NCBI GenBank assembly: GCA_007896885.1
Contig: VOIU01000010.1
Coordinates: 1-64,000 of the forward strand
Direction of reading: 5' to 3'
Length of the DNA stretch: 64,000 nucleotides
Source: Bacteroidaceae bacterium HV4-6-C5C
GTDB lineage: Bacteria; Bacteroidota; Bacteroidia; Bacteroidales; Bacteroidaceae
Below are positions 8,777 to 17,243 of the stretch, in pieces. Positions within the stretch are counted from its first letter, which is position 1. Each line of letters begins with the position of its first letter. Below the pieces are notes generated by a model. The model made no database searches and had not been told where the DNA came from. It saw only the letters and a list, made by a program, of their open reading frames with translations. A program made the translations under genes and the position numbers.

Positions 8777-10231
8777 ATGAATAGAAGGAATTTTATAAAG
8801 CACATAGGGTTTTTGAGCGCAGGATATGCCCTTAGCCAAAATACTGTTTTAGCAAATTCAAGAGGTTTATCCTCTGCCCCGAATCGCTCTTCGGCTTTAT
8901 TCCCGACCGTAAGGAAACCATCTTCAGAGCGAGCTTTTAGAAGCCAAGCAATTGATAATGCAGTCTCTACTTTTAAGCAGAATGTGAAAAATAAGGAACT
9001 TGGGTGGCTTTTTGAAAACTGTTTTCCTAACACATTAGATACGACCGTTTCATATTCTCTCAAAAATGACCGTCCGATAACATATGTCGTTACTGGCGAT
9101 ATTGATGCTATGTGGCTAAGAGATAGCTCTGCTCAAGTATACCCATATTTAGACTTTGTATCGGAAGACAAGAATCTACAAATGTTGATAGCGGGTATTA
9201 TCAATTGTCAGACTTCCTTTATTCTGAAAGATCCTTATGCCAATGCCTTTTATGATGATGATAAAAAATATACGAGATGGGTTTCTGACCATACAGAGAT
9301 GAAACCGGGTGTTCATGAACGTAAGTATGAATTGGATTCTCTTTGTTATCCCATTCGTCTGGCATACGGTTATTGGAAAAAAACGGGAGATGTGGCCCCA
9401 TTTGATTCTCAATGGAAAAAAGCAATAGAGACAATCTTGAGAGTTTGTAGAGAACAACAGAGAAAAGAAGGAAACGGCCAGTATTCTTTTCGTAGGACAT
9501 CGGAATGGGCTATAGATGCAGTTCCGATGGGAGGTCTTGGGTATAAAGTGAATCCGATAGGACTAATTTGTTCTACATTTAGACCGAGTGATGATGCAAC
9601 TATTTTCCCATTTCTTGTTCCCTCAAATTTTTTTGCAGTCGTTAGCTTAAGGCAAGCAGCTGAAATGATTGTGAATATTACAAAGGATGATCCGTTGGTG
9701 TCTGAACTGATGGCTCTAAGTCATGAGGTTCATGAGGCGTTAAAAACGTATGCCGTTGTGGATCATCCCAAATTTGGTAAGATATATGCTTATGAAATTG
9801 ACGGGTTTGGGTCATCTTATTTATGCGATGATGCAAATGTTCCTAATTTATTATCACTGCCTTATTTAGGAGCAATGAATAGCGATGATGTAATATATGC
9901 AAATACCAGGAAATTTGTCTGGTCGGAGTATAATCCATTCTTCTTTAAAGGGAAGATTGCCGAAGGAATTGGCGGACCTCATATTGGGACCGATATGATA
10001 TGGCCGATGAGCATTATCATGAAAGCATTGACTTCTAAAAATGATCAAGAAATTCAACAATGTATCAAAGTTCTTCAACGTACACACGCAGGAACAGGTT
10101 TCATGCATGAATCTTTTCATAAAGATAATCCTCAGAATTTTACTAGAAATTGGTTTGCATGGGCTAATACTTTATTTGGAGAATTGCTATGGAAGACATT
10201 TAAAGAGAAGCCTTATTTATTAGAATACTGA
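8777..10231 (+). CDS. GH125 exo-alpha-1,6-mannosidase
   Basis: A 484-residue protein of the metal-independent alpha-mannosidase family (formerly DUF1237). Recognisable stretches are VTGDIDAMWLRDSSAQVYPY near residue 108, CDDANVPNLLSLPYLG near 353 and HESFHKDNPQNFTRNWFAWA near 450; the family's catalytic Asp/Glu pair falls in such segments. Known members remove non-reducing alpha-1,6-mannose. The N-terminus has a twin-arginine-like signal (NRRNFIK followed by a hydrophobic stretch). The mix of a 1,6-mannosidase with D-arabinan-type enzymes points to lipoarabinomannan, whose backbone is alpha-1,6-mannan; the target is inferred. Confidence 0.9.
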   Translation: MNRRNFIKHIGFLSAGYALSQNTVLANSRGLSSAPNRSSALFPTVRKPSSERAFRSQAIDNAVSTFKQNVKNKELGWLFENCFPNTLDTTVSYSLKNDRPITYVVTGDIDAMWLRDSSAQVYPYLDFVSEDKNLQMLIAGIINCQTSFILKDPYANAFYDDDKKYTRWVSDHTEMKPGVHERKYELDSLCYPIRLAYGYWKKTGDVAPFDSQWKKAIETILRVCREQQRKEGNGQYSFRRTSEWAIDAVPMGGLGYKVNPIGLICSTFRPSDDATIFPFLVPSNFFAVVSLRQAAEMIVNITKDDPLVSELMALSHEVHEALKTYAVVDHPKFGKIYAYEIDGFGSSYLCDDANVPNLLSLPYLGAMNSDDVIYANTRKFVWSEYNPFFFKGKIAEGIGGPHIGTDMIWPMSIIMKALTSKNDQEIQQCIKVLQRTHAGTGFMHESFHKDNPQNFTRNWFAWANTLFGELLWKTFKEKPYLLEY

Positions 10232-10284
10232 AAATATACAAACCATATAGGTTGCCTTAATTTAACTAAAATCGAAATTGTGTT

Positions 10285-13200
10285 ATGAAAAACATTCCCA
10301 AGAAACAATTTATTAAATGGTTTCTGATCATTTTATTATGCATTGGAAACACGGGTACTTCTTTTGCTCAAAGGCAGAAGAAAATTACAGGGCGTGTAAT
10401 GGACGCTCAGGGAGAATTACTTATCGGAGTAAATGTAATGGAAATTGATAAGCCAGCTGTTGGCGTAGTGACTGATATAAATGGTACCTATACTATTTCT
10501 GTGAGTTCAAATGATGTGACTCTTAAGTTTTCATATATTGGTTTTAAAGATAAGCTTATAAAGGTTGGCTCTAAGGGTATTATTGATGTTTCAATGGAAG
10601 AAGATGTGGCTACTCTCGATGAAGTTGTTGTTGTTGGTTATGGTACGCAGAAGAAAGCCTCTGTGGTTGGAGCAATAACTAATATTGAGCCGGCAAAATT
10701 ATCAATGACTCCCAGCCGTTCTTTAAGCAATAATTTGGGCGGGCTGATTTCTGGTGTAATAGCTGTTCAACGAAGTGGTAATCCCTGGTTTAATAATTCC
10801 GATTTTTGGATTCGTGGTATCAGTTCTTTTACAGGAAATACAAAACCTTTGGTATTGGTCGATGGCATTGAAAGATCACTTGATGATATTGATCCTGAAG
10901 AAATAGCTTCTTTCTCTGTATTGAAAGATGCTGCTGCAAGTGCTGTTTACGGTGTACGGGGTGCTAACGGCGTTGTCATGATTGAGACCAAACGGGGAAA
11001 GATCGGTAAACCTCAGGTTGATGTCCGTTTTGAACACTCTTTTACCGCTCCTACTCAACTGCCTGAATATATAGGCAGTGTAAAATACTTGGAATTGATT
11101 AATGAAATGTATACGGAATCGGGAAGAGATCCGTTTGTGAGCGATGCCACCCTGTTGAACTATAAGAACCACACGGATCCGGAATTGTATCCGGATGTGA
11201 ATTGGTGGAAGGTGGTAGCAAAAGATCATGCCGATAATACCATAGCTAACGTCAGTGTCAATGGGGGTACGGATATTCTGCGCTATTCGTTGGTTGCCGG
11301 ATACTACAATGAAGATGGTATTATCAAACGTGACAAGAATCAAGCATGGGATTCCTCTTTGAAAGTGAGCCGCTATACAGTCCGTTCCAATGTGGATATA
11401 AACATCACACCTACAACACTCTTTCGTGTGAATATTGGGGCATTCTTGCAAACGAGAAACGCCCCTCCTGGAAGTGATGAAACTAATACTGGAATATTCT
11501 ATCAAGCCATGAGAGTACCTCCTTATATACATCCGGCTATATATGCTGATGGACGTATACCTCGGGTCCGTTATAAAGAAAATCCATGGGCTTGGGCTAC
11601 TCAGCGTGGGTATGAGAAGGTGAATAATATCAATGTTCAATCATTGACGTCCCTTGAACAAGATATGAAGTTTGTTACGCCCGGGTTAAAAGCAAAGTTT
11701 TCTTTTTCTTTTGACAAATTCTCAGCCAATTCGGTAACGCGTAGTAAAGATCCCGATTATTATAATCCGGCCACTTCCCGTGATGAAAATGGTGAATTGG
11801 TTACGGATATCCAATCCTACGGACAGGAATTTTTGGGCTATTCCACCGGTTCTCAATGGGGAAATCAGAGTCTTTATCTTGAGGGCATGCTCTCGTATAA
11901 TCGCATTTTCAGTAAAAAGCATGATATAAACGCAATGTTTTTATATAATCAGAAAAATTATGATAACGGAGAAGCGCTTCCATATCGTAACCAAGGCATA
12001 GCCGGAAGATTATCGTACACCTTTGACGGACGTTATATTACCGAATTTAATTTTGGATATAACGGTTCTGAGAATTTTGCTTCGGGAAAACGCTTCGGTT
12101 TCTTCCCGGCAGTGGCATTGGGATGGATTATTTCTCAGGAAAAATTTATGAATTCGTTTTCAAAAGTATTGTCTAACTTGAAACTCAGAGCTTCTTGGGG
12201 ACAAGCCGGTAATAGTAATATTCAGGGGAGGCGTTTCGCCTACATTTCTACAATAGCAGATACTGGGTCATATTATTGGGGAACGGATGTTAACGTCTAT
12301 CATTTAGGACGTGCAGAGGGTGAAGTAGGTGTAAATGACCTAACTTGGGAAACGGTTACCAAAATGAATGTTGGTCTGGATTTGGGATTTTGGCAAAATA
12401 GTGTGAATTATACCGTGGACATATTTAAAGAGAAAAGAAAAAATATTTTTATGTCTCGTACCAATGTTCCTGCTTCAGCAGGCTTTAACCGTACGGTTTG
12501 GGCAAACTTTGGAAAGGTCGATAATCAAGGTATTGATATGTCGCTTAATGTAAACCGTCAACTCAATAAAGATTGGTTCATTTCTGTTTTGGCAAATTAT
12601 ACCTATGCGCATAATAAGGTAATGGAAATGGATGAACCCGAATCTGTTGTCGGTACTTATCGTTCTAATACAGGTAAACCTGTAGGCCAATTGTTCGGAT
12701 TGGTTGCTAAAGGACTTTTTTCTGAAGATGATTTTGATGAGAATGGAAAGCTGAAAGAAGGCATTCCCGTGCAGAAGTTCAGTGATGTGAATAATTTACG
12801 CCCGGGAGATATCAAGTATAAAGATATGAATGGAGATGGAGAAATTACTGCAGTTGATATGATGGCTATCGGGGGAACCGAGAATCCGGAGATTGTTTAT
12901 GGTTTTGGAACGACGGTGAAATATCGGAATGTCGATTTCGGTGTATTCTTTCAAGGAATTGGGAAAAGCTATCGGATATTAGGAGGAGAAACATGGTTGC
13001 CCGGTTCTTCTCTAGGTGCTGGAAATATTTATTCCAACATCGACGATCGATGGACTCCTGAAAATCCGAGTCAAAATGTATTTTGGCCACGCATGGGAGA
13101 TAAGGCAGTGGCTAATAATGAACAAGCTTCCACATGGTGGTTACGAGATATGAGCTTTATAAGATTGAAGAGTATAGAATTGGGATATAATTTTCCTCAT

Positions 13201-13374
13201 TTGTGGATGAATAAGCTTGGTGTTCGTGATTGTCGTCTATTTGTTAGAGGAACTAACTTATTGACATTTTCCAAGTTTAAGCTATGGGATCCGGAATTGG
13301 ATACAACCGATGGTTTAATGTACCCGCAAATGAAATCCGTATCTATAGGATTAAGTATCAATTTCAATAATTAA
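10285..13374 (+). CDS. SusC-like TonB-dependent outer membrane transporter
   Basis: A 1029-residue outer-membrane glycan importer. In order: signal peptide (to about residue 28, TSFAQ), a carboxypeptidase-like regulatory domain (KKITGRVMDAQGELLIGVNV), a SusC-type hinge/TonB-box region (LDEVVVVGYGTQKKASVVGA, about residues 112-131), plug domain with VLKDAAASAVYGVRGANGVV near 212, and a C-terminal 22-strand-type beta barrel ending in SIGLSINFNN. The SusD partner follows after 12 bases. It should import the oligosaccharides produced at the cell surface, predicted here to contain D-arabinose. Confidence 0.96.
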   Translation: MKNIPKKQFIKWFLIILLCIGNTGTSFAQRQKKITGRVMDAQGELLIGVNVMEIDKPAVGVVTDINGTYTISVSSNDVTLKFSYIGFKDKLIKVGSKGIIDVSMEEDVATLDEVVVVGYGTQKKASVVGAITNIEPAKLSMTPSRSLSNNLGGLISGVIAVQRSGNPWFNNSDFWIRGISSFTGNTKPLVLVDGIERSLDDIDPEEIASFSVLKDAAASAVYGVRGANGVVMIETKRGKIGKPQVDVRFEHSFTAPTQLPEYIGSVKYLELINEMYTESGRDPFVSDATLLNYKNHTDPELYPDVNWWKVVAKDHADNTIANVSVNGGTDILRYSLVAGYYNEDGIIKRDKNQAWDSSLKVSRYTVRSNVDINITPTTLFRVNIGAFLQTRNAPPGSDETNTGIFYQAMRVPPYIHPAIYADGRIPRVRYKENPWAWATQRGYEKVNNINVQSLTSLEQDMKFVTPGLKAKFSFSFDKFSANSVTRSKDPDYYNPATSRDENGELVTDIQSYGQEFLGYSTGSQWGNQSLYLEGMLSYNRIFSKKHDINAMFLYNQKNYDNGEALPYRNQGIAGRLSYTFDGRYITEFNFGYNGSENFASGKRFGFFPAVALGWIISQEKFMNSFSKVLSNLKLRASWGQAGNSNIQGRRFAYISTIADTGSYYWGTDVNVYHLGRAEGEVGVNDLTWETVTKMNVGLDLGFWQNSVNYTVDIFKEKRKNIFMSRTNVPASAGFNRTVWANFGKVDNQGIDMSLNVNRQLNKDWFISVLANYTYAHNKVMEMDEPESVVGTYRSNTGKPVGQLFGLVAKGLFSEDDFDENGKLKEGIPVQKFSDVNNLRPGDIKYKDMNGDGEITAVDMMAIGGTENPEIVYGFGTTVKYRNVDFGVFFQGIGKSYRILGGETWLPGSSLGAGNIYSNIDDRWTPENPSQNVFWPRMGDKAVANNEQASTWWLRDMSFIRLKSIELGYNFPHLWMNKLGVRDCRLFVRGTNLLTFSKFKLWDPELDTTDGLMYPQMKSVSIGLSINFNN

Positions 13375-13386
13375 AAGATATGACGT

Positions 13387-15309
13387 ATGAAAAGATATAA
13401 TTTAATAATTGCGGCAGCATTATTGTCCTTTTTTATGAATTTGACAACAGGATGCAGTGATTTCTTGGATAAAGAACCGGATGATCAGTTGACTTTGGAA
13501 ATGGTTTTTGCAGACAAGGTCAGAACGGAAGATTGGCTGGCAAGTGTATATTCTTCTATTCCGAGTCCGATGTGGGGATACTTTAAGGATGAAGGATACA
13601 ATATTATGGGCGATGATATTACTATTCCGCAGGATTGGAGCCCATACGGCTGGGCAAATGTGTATGCTTATACGACTGCGAACTGGAGTCCTATATCAAG
13701 TTGGAATCCCAATTATTGGGTGGAACTTCCCAAAAGGATTCGTACTGGACTTGTATTTTTGGAAAACGTCAGAGTTATACCGAACATTGGATTGACTGAA
13801 GCTTATGTAGAGCAGATGAAAAATGAGGTCCGCTTTTTGATAGCATATTATTATTCATTATTGATAGAATTATACGGTCCGATTCCATTTACTCCGGGAG
13901 TTATCTTTCCAGTTGATGCTCCTACATCAGAATTAATGACTCCCCAAGTTCCTTATGATGAAATTGTAGATTGGATAGACAAGGAATTAAAAGAGGTATC
14001 CACAAAATTGCCTGCGGTTTATCCAAGTAACAATGATTGGGGAAGGGCTACTTCCGTTATGGCATTAGCTATCCGCGCAAATACCTTGCTATATGCTGCG
14101 AGTCCTTTATTTAATGGGAATCCCGATCTTAAGGACTGGAAAAACTCCGATGGAGAAAGTTTATTTAGTGCTAACGCTGATCCACAAAAATGGAAAAAAG
14201 CGGCTGATGCATATAAAGAACTGGTTACTGCGGCTGAAGCGGCTGGATACGGATTATATTATGAGTATAACACGGATGGTACCATTGATCCTTTTATGTC
14301 CTGTTATAACATGTCTCTGAAACGTTTTTCCGATGGAAATAAAGAGATTATTTTTGGAAAGCCATATAATACGGATGTCAATTGGTGGCAGGCCCACCAT
14401 TTACCTAAGGGCATTGGAGGAAATGCGGCTATGGGAACTACGCAGGAATTGGTAGATGCTTTTTTCATGAAGAATGGTATTGCTCCGATTACTGGTTATA
14501 ACGAAGATGGTTCTCCTATCATAAACCCTGAATCGGGATATGTTGAAAAAGGTTTCTCCACCGCTGTAGAGTCCAGGCATACAAAATGGCCGGGAGGAGG
14601 CTCTACCAGTCTGGCTGATAAAACAACAGGAATGAGCCCTGTTACTTTGGATGGAACATACAATATGTATTGCAACCGGGAACCGCGTTTTTATGTATCT
14701 GTCATTTTTAATGAAGCATGGTTAGGCGTTGCCAACCGAAGAGTTAATTTTTTACAAGGAGGTCAAGATACCGATATGACTTTCGACTCTCCTCAAAATG
14801 GATATAATGTTAGAAAAGGAGTTTCTCTTGATATAAATCCGAAAGAAAATAAATATACTTATCAACCGGGAATTCTTTATAGAATGGCGGATGCTTATCT
14901 GGGCTACGCCGAGGCATTAAACGAGTCGCTAGATGAACCGAATGATGAAGTATATCTATATGTTAACAAAATCAGGGAAAGAGCCGGCATTCCGAATTTA
15001 AAGACAGGTTTGGGCAAAGAGCAAATGCGGGCGGCAATTCAGCAGGAACGTCGTGTGGAATTTAATTGTGAAGGTGTACGTTTTAACGATGTCCGTCGTT
15101 GGAAACTCGGAGAAAAATATCTGAATAATAAATTGTATGGAATGAATCATGATGGATCCGTAAAAAACGATGACGTAAATGATCCTAAGGCTTTTTATAA
15201 AAGGAAATTCTATAAAGGACGCTATTTTAACAAGAGAATGTATTTGTGGCCTGTTCCGCAAACTCAAATGGATATAAATCCCAAATTGAGACAGGCTCCT
15301 GGATATTAA
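13387..15309 (+). CDS. SusD-like surface glycan-binding lipoprotein
   Basis: A 640-residue lipoprotein (lipobox TTGC at about residue 23, then SDFLDKEPDDQ, the usual SusD opening). It has the SusD/RagB helical and TPR-like pattern and the typical C-terminal segment NKIRERAGIPNL, RRVEFNCEGVRFNDVRRW and a final LWPVPQTQMDINPKL. It acts as the lid of the adjacent SusC barrel and is downstream in the same operon. At 640 residues it is somewhat longer than many SusD proteins. The bound ligand cannot be read from the sequence. Confidence 0.95.
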   Translation: MKRYNLIIAAALLSFFMNLTTGCSDFLDKEPDDQLTLEMVFADKVRTEDWLASVYSSIPSPMWGYFKDEGYNIMGDDITIPQDWSPYGWANVYAYTTANWSPISSWNPNYWVELPKRIRTGLVFLENVRVIPNIGLTEAYVEQMKNEVRFLIAYYYSLLIELYGPIPFTPGVIFPVDAPTSELMTPQVPYDEIVDWIDKELKEVSTKLPAVYPSNNDWGRATSVMALAIRANTLLYAASPLFNGNPDLKDWKNSDGESLFSANADPQKWKKAADAYKELVTAAEAAGYGLYYEYNTDGTIDPFMSCYNMSLKRFSDGNKEIIFGKPYNTDVNWWQAHHLPKGIGGNAAMGTTQELVDAFFMKNGIAPITGYNEDGSPIINPESGYVEKGFSTAVESRHTKWPGGGSTSLADKTTGMSPVTLDGTYNMYCNREPRFYVSVIFNEAWLGVANRRVNFLQGGQDTDMTFDSPQNGYNVRKGVSLDINPKENKYTYQPGILYRMADAYLGYAEALNESLDEPNDEVYLYVNKIRERAGIPNLKTGLGKEQMRAAIQQERRVEFNCEGVRFNDVRRWKLGEKYLNNKLYGMNHDGSVKNDDVNDPKAFYKRKFYKGRYFNKRMYLWPVPQTQMDINPKLRQAPGY

Positions 15310-15325
15310 AGGATAATTAAGAGAA

Positions 15326-17041
15326 ATGACTATGAAAACAATAAAATCCATTTTTTGTATAATAGTGTTGGCGGTTTTAGCATTGACATCTTGTAATAAT
15401 GACGAAAGTGCTTATCTCTCCAACCGGAAGTTTGTGCGTATTGACCAATCATCTGTGTCTTTGACCGTCGGAGAGAGATATAAAGTCACGGCTTCTGCCG
15501 ATACACTGGAAGGCGATTCGTATAAACTTACTTGGAGCGTGTTGGATACAAAGGTTGCAACAGTAGAAAATACAGATGATAATGCAGGTATTATAACAGC
15601 GGTTGCAGCTGGAAAAACCGTGATAAAGGTAGAAACTATTGATAAACGATTGATGTATTTCGCCGATCTCACCGTTACCGGAGGAGAACACGCTGTCAAG
15701 ATATTGACCATTGGCACTGGGATGGCTGATGACGCTACGTCGAGTTATTTGCAAGATATCGCAAAGAGTGAAGGCAAGTCTCTCATTATAAGTAATTTAT
15801 TTACTGAAGGTGCTTCTTTGAAAGATCACATGAATAACATTACCGGAGGTCAAAGTGTATACCAATATAACCGTATTGGAGTTGATGGAAGCGTAAATAC
15901 TCAAAATAGCCAATCATTGAAATCGGTTGTTAAGAGTGAAAACTGGGATTATATTTCTTTTGAAGAATCATTGCCATTATCCGGTAAGTTGGACGGTTTT
16001 CAAACTTTTTTGCCCCGAATAGTGCAATACGTCAAAGGATTGGCAACTAATCCTGATGTAAAATACATTATTCATCAGCCATGGGCTTATGCGCAAAATT
16101 CTACTGAGAATGCTTTTTCAGATTATGACAGAGATCAAATTAAAATGTTTAATGCCATCGTGGATGCTACATGGAAAGCTAAAGAATTGGCTGCGATAGA
16201 CATTGTCGTTCCTTCGGGAACTTCCATTCAAAATGGACGTACCAGCTATATCGGTGAAGGTATGCTTAGAGACGACTCTTATTTAAATATGAATGTCGGA
16301 AGATTCATAACAGCGTGTACTTGGGCAGAAGCATTGTTTGGCATCGATGTGACAGCAATTTCTTATAAGTCGGATAATTTATCTAATTTTGATACCCGAT
16401 TGGCTAAGGAGGCCGCACATACCGCAGTTCTTAATCCTAAACTCGTTACTGAATTAGTAGATTATAAAGAAAAAGGTCCTAATGAATTCATATTGGATTG
16501 TCCGATATATGTCGATTTCGGTCCTGTTTTTTCCGGTGCTCCGTTTAATAATTACAAATATCCAACCGATCCGACGATAGAAAATATGAAGGATGAGAAA
16601 GGAAATTCCACAGCTTTTCAACTTGGAGTACAGGGGAAATTTACGGGTACGTTAGATCGAGGTCTGACTAATTCTTTAGGATTACCTACAACGGCTTCGC
16701 AAGATATGTTCTTCTGTGATGGGATAAGTATTCCGGAAAGTAGTTTTAAGATGTCCTATTTGACTAAAGACAGGAAATATACGTTTATTTTCTACGGAAA
16801 TATAAATGATAATAATACGGAGACGGAGTATGAGGTCATAGGAAAGACAAGTGGTTCCGCTCGTTTGGTGAATGATTATAATGCAAATAGAGTGGCCATT
16901 GTCCCCAATATTGTTCCGGCTGATGATGGGTCTATTATTATAAAATTAAGGCCGGGGCCTAATAATACTCAATGGGCTAAATTCTTTGGAGTGAATGTGA
17001 TGATTATCATTCCGGAAAATTATCAATTTCCCGGATTATAG
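15326..17041 (+). CDS. Ig-like plus DUF4886 lipoprotein, probable surface glycan-binding protein
   Basis: A 571-residue lipoprotein (lipobox LALTSC). Residues about 38-115 look like a bacterial Ig-like (Big_2) domain (SVSLTVGERYKVTAS, GIITAVAAGKTVIKV). The central part resembles DUF4886, a SGNH-hydrolase-like family, but the usual IGNSFSxD nucleophile block reads IGTGMADD, and the block normally written DGYHL reads DDSYL, so both the Ser and the His expected for catalysis are absent. About 230 more residues follow, rich in beta pattern. It occupies the place after SusD where a SusE-like binding protein is usual, so a binding role is the best inference. The start could also be the ATG at 15332. 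Confidence 0.7.
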   Translation: MTMKTIKSIFCIIVLAVLALTSCNNDESAYLSNRKFVRIDQSSVSLTVGERYKVTASADTLEGDSYKLTWSVLDTKVATVENTDDNAGIITAVAAGKTVIKVETIDKRLMYFADLTVTGGEHAVKILTIGTGMADDATSSYLQDIAKSEGKSLIISNLFTEGASLKDHMNNITGGQSVYQYNRIGVDGSVNTQNSQSLKSVVKSENWDYISFEESLPLSGKLDGFQTFLPRIVQYVKGLATNPDVKYIIHQPWAYAQNSTENAFSDYDRDQIKMFNAIVDATWKAKELAAIDIVVPSGTSIQNGRTSYIGEGMLRDDSYLNMNVGRFITACTWAEALFGIDVTAISYKSDNLSNFDTRLAKEAAHTAVLNPKLVTELVDYKEKGPNEFILDCPIYVDFGPVFSGAPFNNYKYPTDPTIENMKDEKGNSTAFQLGVQGKFTGTLDRGLTNSLGLPTTASQDMFFCDGISIPESSFKMSYLTKDRKYTFIFYGNINDNNTETEYEVIGKTSGSARLVNDYNANRVAIVPNIVPADDGSIIIKLRPGPNNTQWAKFFGVNVMIIIPENYQFPGL

Positions 17042-17096
17042 CGGGATATTACTCTAAACGGATGATGATAACGGCTTTGAATTGATAAGTATGGAA

Positions 17097-17190
17097 AGTT
17101 TAAGAGGGTGTGCCAAATACAGATAAATATATCATTTTGTCATGAAGAGCAAAATGACAGGCGAAATCTGTTTTGGCATACTCTCGAACT
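17097..17190. repeat. Imperfect palindromic intergenic repeat (hairpin element)
   Basis: In the 202-base gap between the DUF4886 gene and the second GH172 gene, outer arms AGTTTAAGAGGGTGTGCCAA (17097 on) and TTTGGCATACTCTCGAACT (to 17190) pair imperfectly. They enclose a second inverted pair, TCATTTTG and CAAAATGA (about 17132-17157). The GGTGTGCCAAA / TTTGGCA form resembles dispersed palindromic repeats common between Bacteroides genes. It could end or weaken readthrough from the SusCD operon. No coding sequence or clear promoter is seen in the gap. Confidence 0.6.
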
Positions 17191-17243
17191 TTACAAAAAT
17201 AAATCAATAGGGGAAATATAAATTAATCAATAAACGGAAAATA

